Source: Leptospira sp.
Lineage (GTDB): Bacteria > Spirochaetota > Leptospiria > Leptospirales > Leptospiraceae
Reading direction: 5' to 3'
NCBI GenBank assembly: GCA_027533185.1
Contig: JAPZTS010000056.1
Span: 1-39,758 of the forward strand
DNA length: 39,758 bases
Positions within the stretch are counted from its first letter, which is position 1. The number at the start of each line of letters is the position of its first letter. Position numbers and translations under genes: made by a program. Shown here one piece after another: positions 24,313 through 32,201 of this stretch. The notes under the pieces are model-generated. The model was not told the origin of the DNA. It saw only the letters and a program-made list of their open reading frames with translations, and did no database searches.

Positions 24313-26099
24313 TTTTTTTGAGCGGTTAATTTTTCTCCCCCAATTACGCTTTCGTAGGTCCCCATTTTTTCAATCATTCCTTCGTTGAGTTTTATGATCG
24401 TATCACATCTTTTGATTGTACTAAGCCTATGTGCGACTATAATGATCGTGATATCCGATCGTAAATTATAAATAGATTTCATGAGCTGCTCTTCCGTTCC
24501 TTCGTCTAGAGCACTTGTTGCCTCATCAAAAACAATGATTTTGGCATCTTTATAAAGAGCCCGTGCGATCCCAATTCTTTGTCTTTGACCTCCCGATAGT
24601 TTTACTCCGCGCTCTCCTACAGAAGTTTCCAATTGCTCTGGAAGGGATTTCACAAAGTCTGCTAATTCTGCATTTTCTAAACAATTCCAAACTCGAGCTA
24701 TATCAATCTCTTCTTTTGGAACACCTAAAGCAATGTTATTTGCAATGGTCGCATCTGACAAAAAAATGGATTGAGGAACGTGCGATATTGATTTCTGCCA
24801 ATCCCGCATGGAATCTTTCGTTAATACTTGTTCATCAATAGAGATACTGCCTTCAGACGGATACAATAGTCCCATCAGGAGATCCAGTAGGGTGCTTTTC
24901 CCACTTCCCGTTTTCCCTACGATCCCTACTCGCTGTCCTTTCTTAATCTCAAAATTCAACTGAGAAAGTATCTCTTTTCCAGATCCAGGATATCGGAAGC
25001 CTAAATTGCGTATTTGGATTCCCTTCTGAAAGTCAATCTTTTGCCGACTTCCAATCGAGCTAATGTTTTCCCCAACCGGCAATTCAAGTAGACTAATTAC
25101 GTCTGCCAAAATGGAACGACCAGCCCTTAAATTTGCCCAGGAGTTAAATGCAATTTGTATAATTGGCAACATCCGCTGTGCAGCAAGAGCCAAAGCGCCT
25201 AATATTGGCAAACTATCAACCAAAGAACCAGTCTTAACTGATATATAATAGGCAAATAGAGCAAATGCTACGAGTCCAAAAGATTCAACATAGTATTTTG
25301 GAGCCGACGTTTTGAACGCATTTTCAGAAAGCGCCATCCTATATGGCTGGTCTGACTGAATGTATTTTTTTAAATAGATTTCTTGCGTATTATCTAAGAT
25401 AACATCTCTGATTCCGCCAAAGCCTTCTGATAAAATTCTTTGTAAATTTGTAAGTTCTGATGAGAGAACTTTACTATTTTCGAATAGTTTTTTCTTCGCT
25501 CTTACTGCAAAAACCAAATACAAACATATCAAAGCAGCGAATGTACTCATGATAAGAATCGGGTCTACCGATAACATCAAAATAAATATCACAATCAAGA
25601 TTGTAGTTGATGAAAGTAGATTTAAGATAGGTTGGATTGTATAGGTTACAACCTGATTCGCCTTAGAAATGATCCCTGAAATTAGAATACTTGAATTTCT
25701 CTGGATATGATCTATATAATCTAGATAGAGAGCATTCTTATAAATCTCACGACTTATGTCCGCACCAATTTGATAGGATAAGCTAGTGCTTGTTTTCAAA
25801 AGGTAGATTCGAATGAGTCCCGCTAATAGCGAAGTTAGTATAAAAAAGACCGTAATAGGCAGGATAAGTTCAGATGGTTCTATATAGCCAAATTTCAAAA
25901 ACTGTTCTTGCAAAAATGGCTGATAGTACACTTTTTCTGGATTGGTTAGTATGATAAGAAATGGAACAACGGCCCCAAGACTTACAACTTCTGAAAAAGA
26001 AGAAAATACAATAAGAAACACCAACTTAAACAGCTGTCGTTTTCGAGGACGATTGATTCGATTCCACAAGATGTGATACGAGCTATCCACAACCACCAT
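24309..26099 (-). CDS. ABC transporter, MsbA/PglK-like flippase
   Basis: The 596-residue half-transporter has an N-terminal membrane domain of about six helices (to about residue 310) and a C-terminal ATPase: Walker A GKTGSGKSTLL, signature LSGGQRQRIG, Walker B KIIVFDEATSALD and the switch His in IIVAHRLST. Fused exporters of this type in glycan loci, such as PglK, flip lipid-linked oligosaccharides across the inner membrane; the same is inferred here since no Wzx or Wzm/Wzt is in the window. It starts 3 bases after the dehydrogenase stop. Its end overlaps the RmlD-like frame and includes eight A before the TAA. Confidence 0.9.
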   Translation of the reverse strand: MVVVDSSYHILWNRINRPRKRQLFKLVFLIVFSSFSEVVSLGAVVPFLIILTNPEKVYYQPFLQEQFLKFGYIEPSELILPITVFFILTSLLAGLIRIYLLKTSTSLSYQIGADISREIYKNALYLDYIDHIQRNSSILISGIISKANQVVTYTIQPILNLLSSTTILIVIFILMLSVDPILIMSTFAALICLYLVFAVRAKKKLFENSKVLSSELTNLQRILSEGFGGIRDVILDNTQEIYLKKYIQSDQPYRMALSENAFKTSAPKYYVESFGLVAFALFAYYISVKTGSLVDSLPILGALALAAQRMLPIIQIAFNSWANLRAGRSILADVISLLELPVGENISSIGSRQKIDFQKGIQIRNLGFRYPGSGKEILSQLNFEIKKGQRVGIVGKTGSGKSTLLDLLMGLLYPSEGSISIDEQVLTKDSMRDWQKSISHVPQSIFLSDATIANNIALGVPKEEIDIARVWNCLENAELADFVKSLPEQLETSVGERGVKLSGGQRQRIGIARALYKDAKIIVFDEATSALDEGTEEQLMKSIYNLRSDITIIIVAHRLSTIKRCDTIIKLNEGMIEKMGTYESVIGGEKLTAQKK

Positions 26100-26102
26100 C
26101 CC

Positions 26103-27113
26103 CTAAACTACCTTCTCCCAACGTCCACCACCAAAAAACCCAACGACATTTTCTGCCGCCTCCCTCTCCATATCTTCCCTACAGTCATTGGAACAAGAGC
26201 CCATATGCTGAGTTAAAATCACATTTCCCAATTCACAAAACGGGCCTCTGTATGGTTCCTCTTCATATACATCTATTGCTGCTACAGAAATCTTTTTTTC
26301 TTTTAAAATTGTATATAAATCTCCTTCATTTACAATCCCACCTCTCGCGGTATTGATCAGAACTGAATTTGGTTTCATCTGAGACATGGTTTGCATATTA
26401 AAGATATTGTTGGTCTCTTTCGTAAACGGTACATGGATCGTGATAGCGTCGGACTCTTGTATCATTCTAACAAACTCAACTTGCCGAATGATTGTTGGAT
26501 TCCAGTTTTTTCCAATTGTTTGGTTCTCTCTATAGAGGTTTGATGAGAGTTCACTGAATTTTTGGATCGATTCCTTTTGGTCTAACAAATCACAAACAAG
26601 AATTTCTTTTGGCATATACCCTAACAAGTGAGATGCGACTCGTTTACCGATTCGTCCCAACCCCAAGATCCCAATCGTAGCTCCACCGATTCTATTGCCG
26701 TAAGGTCTTGTCCACTCACCCCTTCGGATTTCCCGATCTGAATAAGTGACTTTACGCATTGCGTCTATTATCAGACAAACGGCAAGCTCAGATACAGCGG
26801 GAGAAACTGCATCGGGTGTATATGCAACAGAGATTCCCTTTTCTTTACACAACTCCAAAGGAACACTATCCAACCCTACTCCCACGCGAGAGATCATCTT
26901 TAGAGTGTTTGTTTCTTTTACTAACGGAGTTAAATCTTCAGTTCCTGCAACTAACGCATCAAAGGCTTTGGCGGCATCCGCAACTTCCGTAGGTTTCATC
27001 TTTCGGCCCAGGGGATTGACAGTTACTTCAAATCCTTGGGATGCAAGTAATTCCATAGCTTTTGGAGTTGTTCGGCAAAAGGGATATGTGGATACAAAAA
27101 CTTTTTTAGGCAT
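26103..27113 (-). CDS. D-2-hydroxyacid dehydrogenase (SerA-like)
   Basis: The 336-residue protein is a D-isomer-specific 2-hydroxyacid dehydrogenase without the C-terminal ACT domain of full SerA. The NAD motif TIGILGLGRIGKRV, the Arg in NTARGGIVNEGDL, the Glu in YEEEPYRGP and the His in LTQHMGS form the usual catalytic set. The family interconverts 2-oxoacids and D-2-hydroxyacids, for example 3-phosphoglycerate. In this operon it may make a hydroxyacid or glyceryl substituent for the glycan, which would fit the CoA enzymes at 16.5 to 18.8 kb; this is inference. Confidence 0.87.
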   Translation of the reverse strand: MPKKVFVSTYPFCRTTPKAMELLASQGFEVTVNPLGRKMKPTEVADAAKAFDALVAGTEDLTPLVKETNTLKMISRVGVGLDSVPLELCKEKGISVAYTPDAVSPAVSELAVCLIIDAMRKVTYSDREIRRGEWTRPYGNRIGGATIGILGLGRIGKRVASHLLGYMPKEILVCDLLDQKESIQKFSELSSNLYRENQTIGKNWNPTIIRQVEFVRMIQESDAITIHVPFTKETNNIFNMQTMSQMKPNSVLINTARGGIVNEGDLYTILKEKKISVAAIDVYEEEPYRGPFCELGNVILTQHMGSCSNDCREDMEREAAENVVGFFGGGRWEKVV

Positions 27114-27158
27114 TGTAAAGAGTAAAGAACTATGTGTTGCTATATTTAAAATTTGATT

Positions 27159-27857
27159 TTAAGCGATACACAGACTGTTTGGTTTTACTTCGATACAGTC
27201 TCTTGCCATGGTTTGGATATCAGACATCATATTATCCAAATTTTGTGGTCCAACCCATTTGATATTCTCGAGCTTTGGTTTAGGAAAAGTTCGCAAAATA
27301 TCTGAGACTAAATAATTTTCGATACCTAAGTCTTTATTCCGAGCTTCGCTTACAACTTCGTCCCAATGAAATTTAAAACTTTTAGCTATGAATAACAAAT
27401 CAACAATATCCTTTTCCGCATATCGAAAGAGAGCAGAAATTTTGTTGGATAGTATATTTTGAATGCTATCAATTTTATCAAAAAGGTTATCACTAACAAG
27501 ATCACCATAGTGAACTTCAATATCATTCACAAAGTCAAGTTTGAGTTCGGTGTATGGATATTCCTTGCTTTGAACTACCAATCGCTTATAATTTACACCA
27601 ACAAAAGCATCTTTTTCATCCCAATAAAAACCAGCACCTTTCAGTACATTGTAAATATCTAGACAATACTCATCAAACCTTGAATCAGAATTCACAAAAA
27701 AATCTAAATCATCGCTATATCTATGATTGAAGTAAATTCGACTTATTGCGGTACCACCTGTTAGATAAAAAGGAGTCTTTAATTTTTTTATTAATTTCAG
27801 TACCCCATCCTGCATTGGGTACAGGTTCTCCCGATAGTATCTTTCGTATTCGTTCAA
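27159..27857 (-). CDS. AbiEii/AbiGii-type nucleotidyltransferase (toxin-like)
   Basis: The 232-residue protein shows the AbiEii pattern: YLTGGTAISRIYFNHR, then YSDDLDFF with the metal Asp pair, TELKLDFVND with the third Asp, and NKISALFRYAEKDIVDL. Family members are nucleotidyltransferase toxins paired with an upstream antitoxin. The start is TTG 27857; AAGGAG (27871 to 27866) lies 8 bases upstream, and the following residues lead into the conserved domain. This start makes the gene overlap the preceding frame by 137 bases in another register, an unusual length. It lies inside the glycan operon between a dehydrogenase and MntA/HepT. Toxin activity is not shown by sequence. Confidence 0.83.
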   Translation of the reverse strand: MNEYERYYRENLYPMQDGVLKLIKKLKTPFYLTGGTAISRIYFNHRYSDDLDFFVNSDSRFDEYCLDIYNVLKGAGFYWDEKDAFVGVNYKRLVVQSKEYPYTELKLDFVNDIEVHYGDLVSDNLFDKIDSIQNILSNKISALFRYAEKDIVDLLFIAKSFKFHWDEVVSEARNKDLGIENYLVSDILRTFPKPKLENIKWVGPQNLDNMMSDIQTMARDCIEVKPNSLCIA

Positions 27858-28119
27858 AGGTTTCTCTCCTTGCTGGTGGCCATACTCTACGAATTGTCTC
27901 GGGAGTTAATAAAAGTTTCACTCTCTCTATTCCGCCCCATAGAGGAACCAAGATATGCCATGGCAAACTTTGCAAACAACGAACAAACCATCCTATGGTA
28001 TCAAACCCACCTGCCGTTTCCGCTCTACCTTCGGTTAAGGCCAAAAGATCTTCTGGTTTTATATTATAGTCCCAGCAGAGGCTCTTCATTAATTTAAGTT
28101 TTTCATCGTGGGATAACAT
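27721..28119 (-). CDS. Putative antitoxin/partner of the AbiEii-like gene
   Basis: This 132-residue soluble protein was not recognised as a named domain. It begins MLSHDEKLKLMKSLCWDY, is helical in character, and has PWHILVPLWGG in the middle and WPPARRETFERIRKIL before the overlap. Similar small proteins next to AbiEii nucleotidyltransferases are commonly taken as antitoxins; that is context inference. The final 45 or so residues lie in the 137-base overlap with the toxin gene and are rich in Lys, Asn and Ser; they may be a read-through extension after loss of an earlier stop. It starts 20 bases after the hepT stop. Confidence 0.65.
   Translation of the reverse strand: MLSHDEKLKLMKSLCWDYNIKPEDLLALTEGRAETAGGFDTIGWFVRCLQSLPWHILVPLWGGIERVKLLLTPETIRRVWPPARRETFERIRKILSGEPVPNAGWGTEINKKIKDSFLSNRWYRNKSNLLQS
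27866..27871 (-). promoter_or_regulatory. Ribosome binding site inside the upstream gene, deciding TTG 27857
   Basis: AAGGAG on the minus strand, 8 bases before TTG 27857, lies within the coding sequence of the upstream partner gene and is the best support for the long overlap being real. Confidence 0.6.
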
Positions 28120-28139
28120 GGATTTGTCGTTCGTGTAGT

Positions 28140-28559
28140 TTATACTTGGATCTCGAATCCTAATTCTTTACAAAACATTCCAAAAACCAAATAGTCTTTC
28201 TTCATGATCTCTTGAATGATATCCAAATTGAGTTTTTGGTATTCATGAATTGCAATATTACGAAAACCAACCATAGCGATTAAGGATTTTGCAGTTGTCT
28301 TGGAAATGATTGAATTTGACTCCAGGATACGGAACGCATCAGAACTAGACTGTGGCATTCCGTATTTATTTTTTGAAATCAGATGCATTCCTAAATCAAT
28401 GGCAGCCTGACAAGCTCGTTCCAAGTTTAATATCAACGCATCAACTTCCGTATAATTACTCAAACTTTGATTTTTGTTAAATTCTTCCAGAGCTCGCTTG
28501 ACCGCTCGTTGCATCACCGCAATTTTATTCGTGATAACATCATCAATTTCGATAGGCAT
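28140..28559 (-). CDS. hepT: HepT-like HEPN toxin
   Basis: The 139-residue protein is an all-helical HEPN domain of HepT type. VGFRNIAIHEY near residue 110 is the R-x4-H-x-Y motif that forms the RNase site and the Tyr modified by MntA. CQAAIDLGMHLI and SFRNIA-like helix spacing fit the family. HepT is an RNase or growth inhibitor neutralised by adenylylation from its MntA partner. The start lies within the end of the mntA gene (17-base overlap). The catalytic motif is intact, so it may be active. Confidence 0.88.
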   Translation of the reverse strand: MPIEIDDVITNKIAVMQRAVKRALEEFNKNQSLSNYTEVDALILNLERACQAAIDLGMHLISKNKYGMPQSSSDAFRILESNSIISKTTAKSLIAMVGFRNIAIHEYQKLNLDIIQEIMKKDYLVFGMFCKELGFEIQV

Positions 28560-28944
28560 TCAAGACTTCTCGACGTTCAATTTGAAAATTATAATACATA
28601 GATAGAAGTGAATTGATTCTAAGTTCCACTTTAGGTTTATCCTTTATTAGGATGGCTTTACCGGAAAATATCGCTTCTTTCGAATACACTAAGTTCCTTG
28701 AGCTCATTTCTCCCATATCGAAATCGAGTCCCAACTGATACCCTAAATCACCCGTGAACTTTAACAACTCCGTTACAGAAATTGATATTCCTTCATTCGG
28801 AAGGATTGCCAAGTCGACATCACTTCCTAATCTCATCGATTCTTTCGCGGCAGACCCCAAAAGATACACTGCCAAAACTTCTGGAACCTTTGAGAAATAA
28901 TCTGCAATAGATTCAATCTCTTGTTCGGAAAGGGATGTTTTCAT
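28543..28944 (-). CDS. mntA: MntA-like nucleotidyltransferase antitoxin
   Basis: The 133-residue protein is a minimal nucleotidyltransferase. [21 protein letters not shown] gives the motif GS-x10-DxD (GS at about residue 30, DVD at about 42) needed for adenylyl transfer. MntA antitoxins add AMP units to the Tyr of HepT. Its ATG overlaps the fcl stop as ATGA, so the module is welded into the glycan operon with no promoter space of its own, which is unusual for a toxin-antitoxin pair. Confidence 0.88.
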   Translation of the reverse strand: MKTSLSEQEIESIADYFSKVPEVLAVYLLGSAAKESMRLGSDVDLAILPNEGISISVTELLKFTGDLGYQLGLDFDMGEMSSRNLVYSKEAIFSGKAILIKDKPKVELRINSLLSMYYNFQIERREVLNAYRN

Positions 28945-29885
28945 AACTTCGTTAGATAGTCTTCATATGCCAATCGTACCCCTTCTTTCAACTCCACCTG
29001 ATGTTTCCAACCCATTCGATGGAGTTTTGAAACATCTAAAAGTTTCCGAGGTGTCCCATCTGGCTTTGTTAGGTCAAAGACGAGTTTGCCTTCAAACCCA
29101 ACTACTTCCTTTACCGTTTCGGCAAGTTCTTTGATGCTCACTTCAATACCAGAGCCAACGTTCACATGTTCGCCGCCTCTAGGATCTCCTTTCACATCAT
29201 AACTTTCCATTAAAAATACGCAGGCTCTTGCCATATCTTCGGAATATAGAAATTCGCGAAGTGGCTTACCGGTTCCCCAGATGACGACCTCTGGCAAGTT
29301 TTGGACTTTCGCTTCGTGAAAGCGACGGAGGAGCGCTGGCAAAACATGAGAGTTTTCTGGGTGGTAGTTGTCACCTGGGCCATACAGGTTCGTCGGCATA
29401 ACGGAAATGAAATTTGTTCCATATTGTCTATTATACGACTGACAGAGAACAATACCTGCAATTTTTGCGACCGCATAAGGCTCATTTGTTGGCTCTAGTT
29501 TACCATCCAATAGCTGCCCTTCGTCCATAGGTTGTTTGGCAAACTTGGGATAAATGCAAGATGAACCTAAAAAACAAAGTTTTTTGACACCAAACTTATG
29601 TGATGCGTCAATGATATTGTTTTGAATTTGGAGATTTGAAAAAATAAATTCTGCAGGATAAGTATTGTTAGCGTGGATACCGCCAACCTTTGCGGCTGCT
29701 AAAAAAACATACTCAGGTTTTTCATTTTCAAAAAATTGAAGAACCTGGGATTGGTTTTGTAAATCCATCTCCGCATGTGACCTTCCAATCACATTATGGT
29801 ATCCAGCGTCCTTTAGAACTTTTACAAGTGCTGAACCAACAAGACCCTTGTGCCCAGCTACATATATCTTTGCTTTTTTATCCAT
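28941..29885 (-). CDS. fcl: GDP-L-fucose synthase
   Basis: The 314-residue protein is a GDP-4-keto-6-deoxy-D-mannose epimerase/reductase. [17 protein letters not shown] is the NADP motif, [15 protein letters not shown] carries the catalytic Ser and Cys region, and [10 protein letters not shown] has the Tyr-x3-Lys. [18 protein letters not shown] is a strong family signature. It makes GDP-L-fucose from the Gmd product; no gmd gene is in this window, so the precursor must come from elsewhere. It starts 2 bases after the regulator stop. Confidence 0.94.
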   Translation of the reverse strand: MDKKAKIYVAGHKGLVGSALVKVLKDAGYHNVIGRSHAEMDLQNQSQVLQFFENEKPEYVFLAAAKVGGIHANNTYPAEFIFSNLQIQNNIIDASHKFGVKKLCFLGSSCIYPKFAKQPMDEGQLLDGKLEPTNEPYAVAKIAGIVLCQSYNRQYGTNFISVMPTNLYGPGDNYHPENSHVLPALLRRFHEAKVQNLPEVVIWGTGKPLREFLYSEDMARACVFLMESYDVKGDPRGGEHVNVGSGIEVSIKELAETVKEVVGFEGKLVFDLTKPDGTPRKLLDVSKLHRMGWKHQVELKEGVRLAYEDYLTKL

Positions 29886-29887
29886 TT

Positions 29888-30226
29888 TTATCCAGTCTCT
29901 TCAGCGAGAGCACCTAACTTTTCTACTTCGCTCTTTAGCGCCTCATACTCACGTTTCTTTACCTCGTAAAAATGAAGAGTGAGTTTTGCCTTCTCTTCGA
30001 TTCCTGTGGGTGTAAGTAAATAGGTGTATGCTAATTTATTTTTGTTATTTTTAAAATTATTGATTTTGATAAGACCCTTATCTAAAAATGCCTTCAAAAT
30101 ATAATTCACCTTACCGAGGCTTAGACCCAAAATATCAGATGCGTCCCTTTGGGAAAGACTTGGGTTCTCTTCCAGCAATTGGAGGAGTTTTAGATGGTGG
30201 TCGTTGTAAGCAGAGGTGTCTGACAT
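29888..30226 (-). CDS. MarR family EPS-associated transcriptional regulator
   Basis: The 112-residue protein has a winged helix at residues 8 to 75 ([21 protein letters not shown], recognition helix [14 protein letters not shown], and a Lys/Asn-rich wing) and a C-terminal coiled coil ([14 protein letters not shown]). This matches the EPS-associated MarR group that heads exopolysaccharide and O-antigen operons. As I recall, a marR gene marks one border of the Leptospira rfb locus. It is the first gene of the leftward operon and follows a 320-base leader with a probable operator pair, so autoregulation is likely. Confidence 0.85.
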   Translation of the reverse strand: MSDTSAYNDHHLKLLQLLEENPSLSQRDASDILGLSLGKVNYILKAFLDKGLIKINNFKNNKNKLAYTYLLTPTGIEEKAKLTLHFYEVKKREYEALKSEVEKLGALAEETG

Positions 30227-30431
30227 TCTGATGGGATTTCGGAGAAATTTAAAAAGCTTTTGATCTAGAGATTACTGGCAGAAAATGAACTCGGTTCTTG
30301 TGCGAAAAAAGCGACGGATCGATTTTTACTAAATTATGTCTACTCAGTTGCTTTGTGCCGATCTGCTGAAGAAAAAGCGAATCTGAAAGGGTTTGCGTAG
30401 CTTCGCCCCTTGAGTCCCATGGCCCTTTCAA

Positions 30432-30460
30432 AAGTCTGTTCAGTACGTGAACGCTGTCAA
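30432..30460 (-). promoter_or_regulatory. Candidate promoter of the glycan operon
   Basis: On the minus strand a perfect TTGACA (30460 to 30455) is followed after 17 bases by AGACTT (30437 to 30432), a weak -10. It points at the regulator gene. The two inverted repeats at 30438-30452 and 30467-30485 lie in its spacer and directly upstream. Confidence 0.5.
30438..30452. promoter_or_regulatory. Inverted repeat GTTCA-N5-TGAAC, proximal operator candidate
   Basis: GTTCAGTACGTGAAC has perfect 5-base arms around five bases. It occupies the spacer between the candidate -35 and -10, where a bound repressor would block RNA polymerase. Its arm sequence and spacing are repeated in the site 31 bases away. 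Confidence 0.55.
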
Positions 30461-30466
30461 GATTTT

Positions 30467-30485
30467 TTGTTCATATTTTGAACAA
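30467..30485. promoter_or_regulatory. Inverted repeat TTGTTCA-N5-TGAACAA, distal operator candidate
   Basis: TTGTTCATATTTTGAACAA has perfect 7-base arms around five bases and ends just upstream of the -35. Its centre is 31 bases (about three helical turns) from the centre of the proximal repeat, so two dimers could bind the same DNA face. Confidence 0.6.
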
Positions 30486-30547
30486 GAATTCCGCAACGTT
30501 TGCTGATTTGACAACCCGAGAATAAGAGACTTTAGTGGGACCTAGAT

Positions 30548-30721
30548 TCATTCCTCTGTTTTGATGACTGATTTTGCTAGGTTAAGTGCCGCATCGGCGG
30601 CGGCGATGGCGCGCTCGCGAACTACATCTGAATAAGACTGATCATCCCTATAGATTTGGAGAGCCTTCCTTCTCACGATCGATTTGTGAAGGTACGATGA
30701 AGCTAGATCTTCATTGGTCAC
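30548..30721 (-). CDS. Small HEPN-like partner of a nucleotidyltransferase
   Basis: This 57-residue frame starts at GTG 30721, overlapping the stop of the nucleotidyltransferase as GTGA. It begins MTNEDLASSYLHKS and contains YSDVVRERAIAAADAALNLAK, read in parts as YSDVVRERAI and AAADAALNLAKS. That pattern resembles the first helices of HEPN proteins (Y-x-D-V-V-R-x-x-x-x-x-A-x-x-x-A-L). The later helix with the R-x4-6-H site is absent, so it is either a truncated HEPN remnant or a short antitoxin-like partner. The coupling to the nucleotidyltransferase favours a real gene. Confidence 0.55.
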   Translation of the reverse strand: MTNEDLASSYLHKSIVRRKALQIYRDDQSYSDVVRERAIAAADAALNLAKSVIKTEE

Positions 30722-31239
30722 AATTCAAAAACCTCTAGAGACTTTGCGTTCGGTAAAAAATCATAATAAAAGCCACCCGCGTATGGGATCTTTTGAACAC
30801 CCATTTCCTTAAATCGATTTCTCAATTTTGTAAAGTATCCTGAGATGATGTGATCTTTCTCAAACAAGATGATTCCTTCACTTGCGATCGTAAAATTCAA
30901 AAAACTTCCAGCCATAAGTTCCTCGAAAGATTTGATATTGGGATTGATTTCTATTTGAAAACCAGACTCATGGGAAGTGAATTCTTTGAGTATGGGCGTT
31001 TCAATTTCATCGATAAAGAAATCCATTCTCTCAAACCGAACCTTGGGAACTTGATTTAAAACAACCAACACATCGATATCACTCTGGCAATGTTCTGTTT
31101 CTCGTGCCACCGATCCGTAAACAACCAATCCAATCAAATTTTCACCATATCTTTCGATGGAAAGTTCCTGGATCCGGGGAAGGATTCTTTGCTGTATACT
31201 TTTTTGGTGGCCAGTCACTGTATTCGTCTTATCAATCAA
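30718..31239 (-). CDS. MntA/MNT-type nucleotidyltransferase
   Basis: The 173-residue protein has the minimal nucleotidyltransferase motif GS-x10-DxD in VVYGSVARETEHCQSDIDVLV at about residues 40 to 60 (quoted as VYGSVARET and QSDIDVLV). The C-terminal 80 residues (GSFLNFTIASEGIILFEKD) are of the kind seen in MNT proteins paired with HEPN partners. The start is TTG 31239, overlapping the purU stop. A small HEPN-like frame follows with GTGA overlap. It may be an antitoxin or antibiotic-type nucleotidyltransferase; target unknown. Confidence 0.8.
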   Translation of the reverse strand: MIDKTNTVTGHQKSIQQRILPRIQELSIERYGENLIGLVVYGSVARETEHCQSDIDVLVVLNQVPKVRFERMDFFIDEIETPILKEFTSHESGFQIEINPNIKSFEELMAGSFLNFTIASEGIILFEKDHIISGYFTKLRNRFKEMGVQKIPYAGGFYYDFLPNAKSLEVFEL

Positions 31240-32065
31240 ATATGATAGTTCTATTCTGGTACACCATCACACGGTGTTCAAGTAATATTCGTATCGCTTT
31301 TGCAAGAACCACCTTCTCTAAATCCTTTCCAAACAAGGCAAGTCGATCTGGTGGATCTGCATGGTCTACATGGATTACATCTTGCACAAGGATTGGCCCT
31401 TCGTCTAAGTTTTCTGTAACAAAGTGCGCAGTAGCTCCGACGATCTTGACTCCTCTCGCATAAGCTTTTTCGTAAGGTTTTGCTCCAATGAAAGCTGGTA
31501 AAAAAGAATGGTGGATATTGACCATCTTACCTTTGTGAGTGGATACAAACTCCGGACTCAAAATTCGCATATATTTGGCAAGGATGATCCAATCAGGGTT
31601 GTAGCTATCGATGTGATTCGAAACTAACTTTTCATGTTCCGAACGCTCTAAATTTTCATGAGAAATAAAATGGAAAGGAATGTGAAAATCTGAGACCAAA
31701 TCTTTCAATATATCATGGTTGGCAATTACGGCACTGATATCCATATCCAACTCACCGAATCTTGCCCGAAGGAGAAGGTCTCCCAAACAATGGGCTTCTT
31801 TGGTTGCCAAAATTACAGCCTTTGGTTTCTCTACATTTTTAATTTTTACAAAAGATCCTTCCGGTAAAACACTTATAAGGTGAGAGATTAGAATATCGGA
31901 ATCCTCTCCTCCTGTAAATTCCGTTCTCATAAAAAAAATGCGATCTCTTGGTTCCACAAATTCATGATTGGAAATGATGTTTCCGGAAGTATTTAAGAGA
32001 ATGGATGTTACTTTATGAATAAGACCCATTGCATCGGGACATTGAATCAGAAGGACGCGGTTCAA
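31232..32065 (-). CDS. purU: Formyltetrahydrofolate deformylase
   Basis: The 277-residue protein has an N-terminal ACT domain (LLIQCPDAMGLIHKVTSIL) and a C-terminal formyl-transferase domain with the catalytic region NIHHSFLPAFIGAKPYEKA, then GATAHFVTENLDEGPIL. This is the PurU layout and length. It hydrolyses 10-formyl-THF to formate and THF, balancing the one-carbon pool. The start is TTG 32065, the only candidate that keeps the whole ACT domain. It is housekeeping and lies outside the glycan operon. Confidence 0.93.
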   Translation of the reverse strand: MNRVLLIQCPDAMGLIHKVTSILLNTSGNIISNHEFVEPRDRIFFMRTEFTGGEDSDILISHLISVLPEGSFVKIKNVEKPKAVILATKEAHCLGDLLLRARFGELDMDISAVIANHDILKDLVSDFHIPFHFISHENLERSEHEKLVSNHIDSYNPDWIILAKYMRILSPEFVSTHKGKMVNIHHSFLPAFIGAKPYEKAYARGVKIVGATAHFVTENLDEGPILVQDVIHVDHADPPDRLALFGKDLEKVVLAKAIRILLEHRVMVYQNRTIIFD

Positions 32066-32201
32066 GTTGGATTGGATTCCTTCGTTTCCATACCTAAAAC
32101 TTGCGCCGATGACATTCTTGTGTCAACTCCCAAAAAAACGGAAAGTCATTCTTAAGATATTGGTTTGACCAAAAATCCCCTTTCCGATCCTCTCAATTTA
32201 T

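Larger units (their letters stand above)
30227..30547 (-). promoter_or_regulatory. Leader and promoter region of the glycan operon
   Basis: No convincing gene lies in these 321 bases. A probable leftward promoter is at 30432 to 30460, leaving a leader of about 200 bases before the regulator ATG. The leader can form a stem between GAAAGGG (minus-strand bases 30429 to 30423) and CCCTTTC (30391 to 30385), with a smaller GCG/CGC hairpin inside. Long 5' leaders on glycan operons often carry antitermination sites, but I see no match to an ops element. Confidence 0.5.

Noticed and set aside
30385..30429. Possible JUMPstart/ops antitermination element
   Set aside because: A stem is visible but the sequence does not match the ops core, so no such call is made.
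30249..30431. 60-codon minus-strand frame in the operon leader
   Set aside because: It starts at TTG near the predicted transcript start with no ribosome binding site, and its composition does not resemble a protein; it is better read as leader RNA.
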